A stretch of DNA of 11,823 nt from Spirochaetales bacterium. GTDB lineage: Bacteria > Spirochaetota > Spirochaetia > DTKZ01. The stretch lies in the NCBI GenBank assembly GCA_031266855.1, contig JAISAF010000377.1:1-11823 (forward strand), in the 5' to 3' direction. Both the position numbers and the translations under genes were made by a program. This document shows positions 6,363 to 11,823 of the stretch, piece after piece (position 1 is the first letter of the stretch; each line of letters opens with the position of its first letter). The notes beneath the pieces are model-generated. The model was not told the origin of the DNA. It saw nothing but the letters and a program-made list of their open reading frames with translations, and ran no database searches.

Positions 6363-7007
6363 TTATTTGGGAACCTTTTCCCAGTCCTTCAAAAAATTCT
6401 GAATGCTGATGTCCGTCATGGGATGCTCATAGAGCATTTTGAACCAGTCAAAATACAATGTGCAGATATCCGCGCCGATGAGAGCCGACTCAAGAACATG
6501 CATCGGATGACGAATCGCCGCGACAATTATTTCCGTTTTGTATCCGTAGTTCGAATAAATCTTTTTGATTTCTTCAACCAGTGTCATTCCCCGCTGCCCG
6601 ACGTAGTCCAAACGCCCGACAAAGGGACTAATATAGGCAGCCCCGGCCTTCGCCGCGAGCAGTGCCTGCAAGGCGGAAAAGGTTGTTGTTACATTTGTTT
6701 TGATTCCTTCCGCCTTTAGTTTTTTTACAGCGATAAGTCCCTCCCGCATGATGGGAACTTTTATTACAACATTATCAGCGATTTTCGCAAGCTCGCGGGC
6801 TTCTTTTACTATGCCGTCGGCTTCAAGGCTTACCGCTTCCAGACTAACCGGGCCGTCAACGATCCTGCATATTTGCGGGTAGAGATCCTTTGGACTGGCT
6901 CCTGTTTTGGCAACATGGGAAGGATTCGTAGTAACCCCGTCCAGAAGCCCCCAGTCCCGCACCTGTTTAATTTCCTCAATAAATGCCGTGTCTAAAAAAA
7001 GTTTCAT
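6363..7007 (-). CDS. talC: Transaldolase, TalC / fructose-6-phosphate aldolase-like
   Basis: 214 residues, the size of the small TalC/FSA class (about 212-220) rather than classical 310-residue transaldolases. The beta/alpha-barrel pattern is clear: LFLDTA (3-8), GVTTNPS (24-30), VIKVPIMREG (81-90) with the Schiff-base lysine K83, GIKTNVTTTFSALQALLAAKAGA (101-123) and SPFVGRLD (127-134). The C-terminal region reads TLYFDWFKMLYEHPMTD (183-199), where relatives usually have a T-x-P stretch, so substrate preference may differ. The start at 7007 has TAGGAG 8 nt upstream; an ATG-less extension to 7025 is less likely. It is 114 bp after the ATPase gene with hairpins and a -10 box in the gap, so it may be transcribed on its own. 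Expected reaction: transfer or release of dihydroxyacetone from ketose phosphates. Confidence 0.88.
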   Translation of the reverse strand: MKLFLDTAFIEEIKQVRDWGLLDGVTTNPSHVAKTGASPKDLYPQICRIVDGPVSLEAVSLEADGIVKEARELAKIADNVVIKVPIMREGLIAVKKLKAEGIKTNVTTTFSALQALLAAKAGAAYISPFVGRLDYVGQRGMTLVEEIKKIYSNYGYKTEIIVAAIRHPMHVLESALIGADICTLYFDWFKMLYEHPMTDISIQNFLKDWEKVPK

Positions 7008-7023
7008 TATTCCTGCTCCTACC

Positions 7024-7045
7024 AAAAGCCGGCATGAAAGCCGGC
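7024..7045 (-). terminator. Weak terminator/attenuator-like hairpin before talC
   Basis: Minus-strand stem GCCGGC (7045-7040), loop TTTCAT, GCCGGC (7033-7028), then TTTT (7027-7024). The T-run is short, and the hairpin ends only a few bases before the talC ribosome site. It could end the ABC message or tune talC read-through. Confidence 0.4.
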
Positions 7046-7054
7046 CCGTATCAA

Positions 7055-7097
7055 CTGTCCGTCCGTCAACGACGGAAGATTAGACAGAAGGATTATA
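7055..7097 (-). promoter_or_regulatory. Candidate -10 box and leader stem upstream of talC
   Basis: A perfect -10 hexamer TATAAT on the minus strand at 7097-7092; no good -35 is found at 16-18 bp. Right after it lies a two-tier stem, CTGTC/GACAG (7087-7083 with 7059-7055) around TCCGTC-GTT-GACGGA (7076-7062). If the -10 is used, this stem would be the extreme 5' end of the talC message, followed by the hairpin at 7028-7045. Activator-dependent use is possible given the missing -35. Confidence 0.35.
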
Positions 7098-7121
7098 TAT
7101 ACAGACCTATAAATCCCAGCT

Positions 7122-7889
7122 TCACCACCACTTGATTAACTGCGTAACAGTTTCGCGCAGTTCAACGAATTTGTGATCAGCGATATTACGCGGGCGCGGC
7201 AAATCGTTCACAATTTCCCGTTTAATAGTCGCCGGCTTATTCGTCAAAACAAGAATTCTCTGTCCAAGGTAGACGGCCTCTTCGATGTTATGCGTTATGA
7301 ATACAACTGTGGCCCTGGTTTTTTCCCAGATAGCGATAAGCTCATCTTCCAGCATATACCGCAGCTCAATATCCAGTTGTCCATAGGGTTCATCCATCAA
7401 AAGCAGTGTGGGATTTGTGGCAAAGGCCCGCGCTATAACCACGCGCTGCAACATGCCAATTGAAAGCTGCGCCGGGTAATAATTTCTGAATTTTTGTAAA
7501 TTCACAAGTTTAATAACATCTTCCACCCGCGCGTCCGCGACATCTTTTGAAAATTTCCGGATTTTCAGGCCAAAGCGGATATTATCTTCTACTGTCAGCC
7601 AGGGCATTGCCGAGGCTTCCTGAAACACGTATGAAATATTATGTTTACGCAGATCGACAGGCTCATTATCCAGCAGGATTTCCCCCGATGTAATATCGTA
7701 CAGGCGGGTAAGACTGTTCAAAAAAGTGGTTTTTCCGCAGCCGGTCGGCCCCACGATGCATAGAAACTCATGGCGGTAGACATTGAATGATATATTATCG
7801 AGTACCAGTAAATCGTCAAATCTTTTAGTAAGATCACGAACCCGTACCAGTATTTCCCGCTGCCGGGTATCCACTTCGCTGTCTGCCAT
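7122..7889 (-). CDS. ABC transporter ATPase, NitT/TauT type, with degenerate signature motif
   Basis: 255 residues. Walker A GPTGCGKT (47-54), Q-loop Q90, Walker B LLLMDEP (162-168) with catalytic E167, and switch H200 (FITHNIEEA) are all standard. The ABC signature is LSIGMLQR (142-149) instead of LSGGMRQR, with Ile at the second residue after Leu-Ser. In an ATPase pair this signature would serve the other subunit's ATP, so that site should be weak. The ATG at 7889 follows GGAGG with 7-nt spacing and is 11 bp after the stop of the first ATPase gene. Cytoplasmic energy-coupling subunit; last gene of the ABC operon. Family is clear (SsuB/TauB/NrtD-like), substrate is not. Confidence 0.92.
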   Translation of the reverse strand: MADSEVDTRQREILVRVRDLTKRFDDLLVLDNISFNVYRHEFLCIVGPTGCGKTTFLNSLTRLYDITSGEILLDNEPVDLRKHNISYVFQEASAMPWLTVEDNIRFGLKIRKFSKDVADARVEDVIKLVNLQKFRNYYPAQLSIGMLQRVVIARAFATNPTLLLMDEPYGQLDIELRYMLEDELIAIWEKTRATVVFITHNIEEAVYLGQRILVLTNKPATIKREIVNDLPRPRNIADHKFVELRETVTQLIKWW

Positions 7890-7900
7890 CCCGCCGCCTC

Positions 7901-8698
7901 CTAAAGCGCCTTATCCATGTCGCGGGTAATTTTCTGGCGGATTTCCAGAAAACGCGGCGCGGTGTAACTTCTGGGTCTTTCCAGATCAATGATATATTCC
8001 TGTTTCACCGATGTCGGACAGCTTTTGAGCAGAATAATCCGGTCGGCGAGGAAAACCGCCTCTTCAATATTATTTGTAACAAATACAACAGTACGCTTTT
8101 CATGTTCGTAGATGCGCAGGATTTCTTCTTCCATCATGTATCGTGTCTGGGCATCCAAAGCCCCAAACGGCTCATCCATAAACAGCACTTCCGGGTCATT
8201 CGCGTAGGCGCGGGCGATTCCCACCCGCTGGCGCATACCGCCTGAAAGACTGATGGGAAAGGCGTTTTCAAAACCCTGTAAGCCTACAAGGTTGATTAGT
8301 TCCTGCGCTCTTTTGCGGCTTTGCGTCCTGTCTATCCCGCGGGCCTTCGGTCCAAACTCCACATTACCCATGACGGTAAGCCAGGGGAAAAGCGCGATAG
8401 ACTGATATACCACTCCGCGTTCGATGCCTGGCCGGGTGATTTGCGTATCCCCCTGAAAAACAGATCCCGCTGTCGGCCTGTCCAGGCCGGAAAGGATGTT
8501 GATAGCGGATGTCTTTCCGCACTCGCCCGGCCCGAACAGTACAACAAACTCATTTTCATAAATTGAAAGGCTTAAATCATCTATCACCCTGAAACTCCCG
8601 GCCTGCTTCCTGTCGCGGATATCAAACTCCTTACAGACGTTCTTACAGGTAATGACCGCTTTTCGCCCTTCTATGTATTTCTGGTATTCCACGCGCAC
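7901..8698 (-). CDS. ABC transporter ATPase, NitT/TauT type, with altered Walker A and switch His replaced
   Basis: 265 residues. Walker A reads GPGECGKT (56-63), keeping the Gly-Lys-Thr but with Gly-Glu where Ser-Gly is usual. Q-loop Q99, signature LSGGMRQR (151-158) and Walker B VLFMDEP (171-177) with E176 are standard. The switch position reads FVTNNIEEA, with N209 in place of the histidine that senses ATP gamma-phosphate. It pairs in a complementary way with the ATPase at 7122-7889. The start is GTG at 8698, overlapping the second permease gene by 28 bp, with AAGGAG close upstream; a GTG two codons later (8692) has better spacing. The overlap indicates coupled translation with the permease. 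Confidence 0.92.
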   Translation of the reverse strand: MRVEYQKYIEGRKAVITCKNVCKEFDIRDRKQAGSFRVIDDLSLSIYENEFVVLFGPGECGKTSAINILSGLDRPTAGSVFQGDTQITRPGIERGVVYQSIALFPWLTVMGNVEFGPKARGIDRTQSRKRAQELINLVGLQGFENAFPISLSGGMRQRVGIARAYANDPEVLFMDEPFGALDAQTRYMMEEEILRIYEHEKRTVVFVTNNIEEAVFLADRIILLKSCPTSVKQEYIIDLERPRSYTAPRFLEIRQKITRDMDKAL

Positions 8699-9468
8699 AT
8701 TCTCCTTTCCACCTGCCTGAGTATTGCCGCCATAAGAAGACCGAAAATCGCAAGTGCCACCATGCCGGTAAGAACCTGCGTCATATTGGCGGTCTGCTGC
8801 CCCGCGTGGATATTCCAGCCGATTCCCTCGTAGGAGTTTATCATTTCAGCCACGACAACACTCATAATGCCGGCGGAAAGAGCAACCTGCATACCGGAAA
8901 AAATGTAAGGAATACAGGAAGGCAGCACTACTTTGAACGTAAGCTGCCGCTCGGAACATCCAAGCATTTTCGCGGCCCCTACCAGAACCGGGTCTACCCG
9001 CTGAATACCCATATAGACGCTTAAAGCCACATTGGCAAAAGCCCCGTAGAAAACGATAAAATACTTTGACATCTCATCAACGCCAAACCAGAGAATGGAG
9101 ATTGGAATCCATGCGACAGTAGGAATCGGACGAATCAGTTCAAACAGAGGCCGGAACAGGGCCCGGAACATTTTGGATAATCCAAGACTTACACCGAAAA
9201 TAATTCCGGTGACGACCGCGCTGCCATAACCGACCATAACCCGTTTTAAACTGTAGAGGGCATGCATCTGTATCGTATGCGGACCAAGAGGCTTGGCAAA
9301 AGATATGAAAAGCGACTCAATAACCTGAATTGGGCCGGGCATCAGATTCCCGATACTGGTAAACATAGCCGCCAATTGCCACAGTATCAAAAAGCCGATT
9401 ATAGGAAGAAGCGTCAACACAATACGCATGGAATTTTTTCCAATCAGATTTACCGTCTTATTTCCCAT
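8671..9468 (-). CDS. ABC transporter permease 2, SsuC/TauC-like
   Basis: 265 residues with about six membrane segments, starting near 17-36. The coupling region shows the family pattern: FELIRPIPTVAWIPISILWFG (109-129) and the cytoplasmic loop VGAAKMLGCSERQLTFKVVLPSCIPYIFSG around 163-192. Two permeases of this kind form the membrane channel. The ATG at 9468 overlaps the end of permease 1 by 11 bp, and its ribosome site (AGGG) is modest, fitting translational coupling; a TTG at 9489 is a less likely start. Confidence 0.92.
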   Translation of the reverse strand: MGNKTVNLIGKNSMRIVLTLLPIIGFLILWQLAAMFTSIGNLMPGPIQVIESLFISFAKPLGPHTIQMHALYSLKRVMVGYGSAVVTGIIFGVSLGLSKMFRALFRPLFELIRPIPTVAWIPISILWFGVDEMSKYFIVFYGAFANVALSVYMGIQRVDPVLVGAAKMLGCSERQLTFKVVLPSCIPYIFSGMQVALSAGIMSVVVAEMINSYEGIGWNIHAGQQTANMTQVLTGMVALAIFGLLMAAILRQVERRMCAWNTRNT

Positions 9469-10249
9469 AACCCTGCCGTCCCTTAACAATCCGGTTTTCC
9501 ACCTTTTCCAGAATTACCGCCAAAAGACCGCCCAGTATACCAATGGCGATCATGCCCGCAAGAACCAAATCGGTACGCGAAAACTGCCTTCCTATTTGAA
9601 TCATGTATCCAAGCCCGCGCGTGGATGCCAGCATCTCAGCCGAAACAAGCGAAACCCACGAAGTACCCAAAGACAGGCGCATGCCGGTAAAAATATTAGG
9701 AAGGGCGGAGGGGATAGCCACTCTGGTAAGCAGTTCAAAATCACTTGCGCCAAAGGTTCTCCCCACCCAGATATGAACCTGGCTTGTCTGCTGGATACCA
9801 GTGTATGAATTAATTACATTCGGAATGAATGCGCTCATAAAAATTACAGCAGCCCGCGCTTCTGTCCCGATACCCAGCCAGAGAATCATCACGGGAATCC
9901 AGGCGATAGGAGGGATAGGGCGCAGGAAATCGAAAATAGGCCGCGCGACACGGTCGACGGTTTTATACCATGCCATAAGGATTCCCAGCGGAACCCCCAG
10001 ACCTGTTCCAAAACCGAAACCCATCAGGGCTACTTGCAGGCTGGCCGCGATATGACTGCCCAAAGTCGCGCCGTCGGGCGTCTTAACAGTAAACTTTCTT
10101 AGTAAAGCGCCAAAAACCTTCAACGGGTCGGGCATTACATAGGCGGGGACAATCATCATTTTCGCGGTAAGTACATACCAGATAACGAAAAACAGCGTCA
10201 CAGAAATTATCGAAATCACTGTATATTTAGAAAAAAAGTCTTTCTTCAT
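9458..10249 (-). CDS. ABC transporter permease 1, SsuC/TauC-like
   Basis: 263 residues. A first membrane helix at about 10-28, then the binding-protein-dependent permease core with FLRPIPPIAWIPVMILWLGIG (108-128) and the loop GRTFGASDFELLTRVAIPSALPNIFTGMR (163-191), ending in AEMLASTRGLGYMI (204-217). It is similar to but clearly distinct from permease 2, so the channel is a heterodimer. The ATG at 10249 has no good ribosome site at normal distance (AAAGGA is about 13 nt away). With the terminator-like hairpin upstream, this suggests lower synthesis than the binding protein. Confidence 0.92.
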   Translation of the reverse strand: MKKDFFSKYTVISIISVTLFFVIWYVLTAKMMIVPAYVMPDPLKVFGALLRKFTVKTPDGATLGSHIAASLQVALMGFGFGTGLGVPLGILMAWYKTVDRVARPIFDFLRPIPPIAWIPVMILWLGIGTEARAAVIFMSAFIPNVINSYTGIQQTSQVHIWVGRTFGASDFELLTRVAIPSALPNIFTGMRLSLGTSWVSLVSAEMLASTRGLGYMIQIGRQFSRTDLVLAGMIAIGILGGLLAVILEKVENRIVKGRQGYGK

Positions 10250-10315
10250 TTATAGAATGCTATCCTTTGCGCTGTATGCGGATCGTACCCGCGCCGTATA
10301 TGAAGCCGGTTTAAC

Positions 10316-10352
10316 AAAAAATGGCGGATTCTTTTTAAAAGGCATCCGCCAT
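10316..10352 (-). terminator. Leaky-terminator-like hairpin between binding protein and permease genes
   Basis: Minus-strand 9-bp stem ATGGCGGAT (10352-10344) / ATCCGCCAT (10329-10321) followed by a T-run (to 10316). It begins 10 bp past the binding-protein stop. Partial termination here would let the binding protein outnumber the membrane parts, a usual need in ABC import operons. Its stem arms ATGGCGG/CCGCCAT match those of the hairpin at 11528-11555. Confidence 0.6.
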
Positions 10353-10361
10353 CAGATTCAA

Positions 10362-11438
10362 TTACAAACCAAATACCTTCTGAATAACATCTTTTCGCAG
10401 ATTGGGCTGTACCTTGGCAAGTTCATCTTTTTCCAGCGAACCAGTCTGGTTGAAAAAAACCGCCATTTCATAAATAGTATCGCCTACAGGAGCCTGCCGC
10501 GCCTGACCGGAAGTCATAAATGGCCGGGACGCGACTTCACGCCGCGCGTTTTCAATGGTTAATTGAGCGCCGTTTGCCGCCTGCCATTTTATTGACCATT
10601 CGGCCAAAAGTTCCTGATTAGCGGCGAACATGTCAAAAACCTCATACATGAGCTTTACATACGCGACAATCTGATCATACTTTTCATCGATAGTCCGGGG
10701 ATTCGCCAAAAGAGGATCCCAAATATTCATGCCAAGAAGTTCGCCGCCGGCGCCATTAATCCAGCCTTCCTCTTCCGCGTTAAACGTAAGGGGCGGCGAA
10801 AAAGCGGTAATATCCCCTTCCCCGGCCTTGAAAGCCTGAAAAGCGGAAGCGTTATCCATGTGAACAAACTCAACATCGTCGGGCTGGAGGCCCGCCTTTT
10901 CCAGCCATTTAAGAACATTCAACTGATTCAGCGTACCAACCGGCAGCAGGCATTTCGCGCCTTTCAAAACCGCCGCGTTCCCATAGAGGCCCGTGCCCAA
11001 ACCATCTTTTATATTCGCGATTCTGGAACCCGGACGAACATACGCGCCGGTACCGCCGGAACACAGATCGATATTTGCCACCACCTGCGCGCCAAAATTG
11101 GCAATACCATACACGGCGCTTGTCCCGCCAGTGGCGACATCCCACAGGCTCGCGCCAAGAGCCTCGTTAATCAGTGTTCCATTCACATACACTGAACGCT
11201 CAAGCTTAAACCCGTTTTTTACATCCAAGCCCTCTTCCATAATGTAATAGGTAGGAACCGCCAGCAGATAAGGCTGCACAGCGATACGCAGCGACGGAAC
11301 TTCCGCCGCATTCTGCGAAGCAGCCGCGCCCCCAGACGGCGCCGCCCCGGATCCGCCGCATCCTGAGATAAAAGAAATAAGCAGGCCGAAGACCAGGACA
11401 AACAGCGCCGTCTTCCTTAAATAAATTCTTCTTTTCAT
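10362..11438 (-). CDS. ABC transporter substrate-binding lipoprotein, NMT1/SsuA-like
   Basis: 358 residues from the ATG at 11438, which has AAGGAGG at 7 nt; the ATG at 11444 is too close to that site. Basic N-terminus, hydrophobic segment about 11-25, lipobox ISGC with acylated C27, then a flexible Gly/Ala/Ser-rich linker (28-47). The mature part opens with SLRIAVQPYLLAVP (49-62), the usual first strand of the NMT1/THI5/TauA-SsuA binding-protein fold, and ALGASLWDVATGGTSAVYG (near 92-110) matches the family's G-x-x-D-x-A-x-x-G pattern. It should sit on the outer face of the inner membrane and feed the two permeases. Ligand unknown: sulfonates, nitrate, pyrimidine precursors and others are all used by the family. 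Confidence 0.88.
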   Translation of the reverse strand: MKRRIYLRKTALFVLVFGLLISFISGCGGSGAAPSGGAAASQNAAEVPSLRIAVQPYLLAVPTYYIMEEGLDVKNGFKLERSVYVNGTLINEALGASLWDVATGGTSAVYGIANFGAQVVANIDLCSGGTGAYVRPGSRIANIKDGLGTGLYGNAAVLKGAKCLLPVGTLNQLNVLKWLEKAGLQPDDVEFVHMDNASAFQAFKAGEGDITAFSPPLTFNAEEEGWINGAGGELLGMNIWDPLLANPRTIDEKYDQIVAYVKLMYEVFDMFAANQELLAEWSIKWQAANGAQLTIENARREVASRPFMTSGQARQAPVGDTIYEMAVFFNQTGSLEKDELAKVQPNLRKDVIQKVFGL

Positions 11439-11450
11439 TTCCATTCCTCC

Positions 11451-11702
11451 TTACGTTTTACGCGTATCTTCCGTAGCGGCAGTATGAAAACACCGCATAC
11501 ACTTTCGCTTACGAACAGCTTCGATATAAAAATGGCGGACCTTGCCGCCATTTTTGCGGCAAATTCCACAGGCCGGGGAGAGAACCGGAAGGTTCCCGGA
11601 AAGCCGCATCAGCCGGAACCCCGATCTTTCCACACGCCGCCAGCAGTCTCCCAGGGGATCGGCATGACACAGCCGGAAAACCGGCCGCGTTCCCTGTGTC
11701 AA
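11451..11702 (-). CDS. Small basic protein with two CxxC pairs (possible zinc ribbon), first gene of the ABC operon
   Basis: 83 residues, unrecognised. It has TTG at 11702 with AGGAGG (11716-11711) exactly 8 nt upstream, about 36 nt from the predicted transcription start, and a TAA stop that overlaps the binding protein's ribosome site. These favour a real gene. CGIC (45-48) and CMRC (68-71) with 19 residues between would suit one zinc ribbon. It has about 13 arginines. There is no signal peptide or membrane segment, so it is cytoplasmic and may bind nucleic acid. The start codon lies inside a long RNA stem (11654-11707) and the body contains a terminator-like hairpin (11528-11555), so the ORF may also act as a translated leader controlling the operon. 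The alternative is that it is only structured leader RNA with a chance open frame. Confidence 0.5.
   Translation of the reverse strand: MTQGTRPVFRLCHADPLGDCWRRVERSGFRLMRLSGNLPVLSPACGICRKNGGKVRHFYIEAVRKRKCMRCFHTAATEDTRKT
11528..11555 (-). terminator. Attenuator-like hairpin inside the small Cys-pair ORF
   Basis: Perfect 11-bp stem AAAAATGGCGG / CCGCCATTTTT (11538-11528 with 11555-11545), loop CAAGGT in minus-strand RNA, followed by ATATC. An A-tract before and a U-tract after is the classical intrinsic terminator shape. It lies 90 nt before the binding-protein start. A ribosome moving through the ORF would block folding, so translation-dependent read-through is plausible. Confidence 0.5.
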
Positions 11703-11707
11703 TCCCC
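11654..11707 (-). promoter_or_regulatory. Start-codon-sequestering hairpin of the small ORF
   Basis: Minus-strand RNA pairs GGGGAT (11707-11702) with ATCCCC (11659-11654), GACACAG (11700-11694) with CTGTGTC (11672-11666), and CCGG/CCGG around a UUUU loop (11684-11673). The TTG start (11702-11700) falls within the paired region while the AGGAGG site stays outside. This could limit translation until it is opened. Confidence 0.45.
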
Positions 11708-11744
11708 TTTCCTCCTATCCCTGCCGCTGCCGGATAACCGCACC

Positions 11745-11773
11745 AGTATAAGTCCGGTTTTCCTATTTGTCAA
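11745..11773 (-). promoter_or_regulatory. Strong sigma70-type promoter of the ABC operon
   Basis: Minus strand -35 TTGACA (11773-11768, perfect), 17-bp spacer, -10 TATACT (11750-11745, 5/6), predicted start near 11738. The bases upstream (11774-11810) are very A/T rich, as in an UP element. The best promoter in the window. Nothing else recognisable lies between it and the window end. Confidence 0.8.
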
Positions 11774-11823
11774 TAAAATTTAATAACTAAATTTATTAAT
11801 ATAGCTTCATAACCTATATCGGG

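Noticed and set aside
7501..8500. The two ATPase genes as a recent tandem duplication
   Set aside because: Beyond the shared ATPase motifs the proteins differ along their whole length, including N- and C-terminal parts, so they are old paralogues with separate roles.
11451..11738. TPP, cobalamin or guanidine-I riboswitch ahead of the ABC operon
   Set aside because: Looked for because NitT/TauT-like operons often carry these. No CUGAGA plus GGAUAAUGCCAGC pair, no convincing B12 box and no ykkC core were seen, and the region before the first ribosome site is only about 25 nt long. A GGGAGAC stretch near 11648 resembles part of a B12 box but lacks the rest.

Overview
The window reads as part of a bacterial chromosome of about 50% GC, and a spirochaete of the Treponema group (termite-gut type) is my best guess. 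The TRAP binding protein has the ...FA/GGSGE signal-peptide end common in treponemal binding proteins, and the gaps between genes carry the multi-hairpin repeats I associate with such genomes. This placement is an inference; there is no rRNA or tRNA here. Every supported gene is on the minus strand, so transcription runs from high to low coordinates.

Layout in transcription order. (1) 11773-7122 is a NitT/TauT/SsuABC-type ABC importer operon. It has a strong sigma70-type promoter (TTGACA-17-TATACT), a small possible zinc-ribbon protein, a lipoprotein binding protein, a leaky-terminator-like hairpin, two permeases and two different ATPases. The ATPases carry complementary defects in their ATP-site motifs, which predicts an asymmetric pair. 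(2) 7097-6363 is a talC/FSA-type transaldolase with its own candidate -10 box and hairpin leader. It is followed by a short copy of the repeat (6211-6326). (3) 6100-5012 is an M24 (creatinase/prolidase fold) protein that has lost most metal ligands. It is followed by a long copy of the repeat (4709-4978). (4) 4701-255 is a TRAP transporter operon: promoter, operator-like inverted repeat, dctP, dctQ, dctM, then an L-fucose/L-arabinose isomerase-like (COG2407) gene 8 bp behind dctM. It is followed by another repeat copy (1-240).

How the genes may work together: the TRAP system would import an organic acid or acidic sugar, and the isomerase in the same operon would act on the imported compound or a product of it. 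The transaldolase could cleave a ketose product. The ABC system belongs to a family that imports sulfonates, nitrate, pyrimidines and similar small molecules, but its substrate cannot be read from the sequence. A joint role in sugar-acid or sulfosugar use is a hypothesis only.

The points most worth a second look are the covarying multi-hairpin repeat family with a retained reading frame, the complementary asymmetry of the two ATPases, the ligand-poor M24 protein, and the small Cys-pair ORF whose start codon and body are built into RNA hairpins ahead of the ABC operon.
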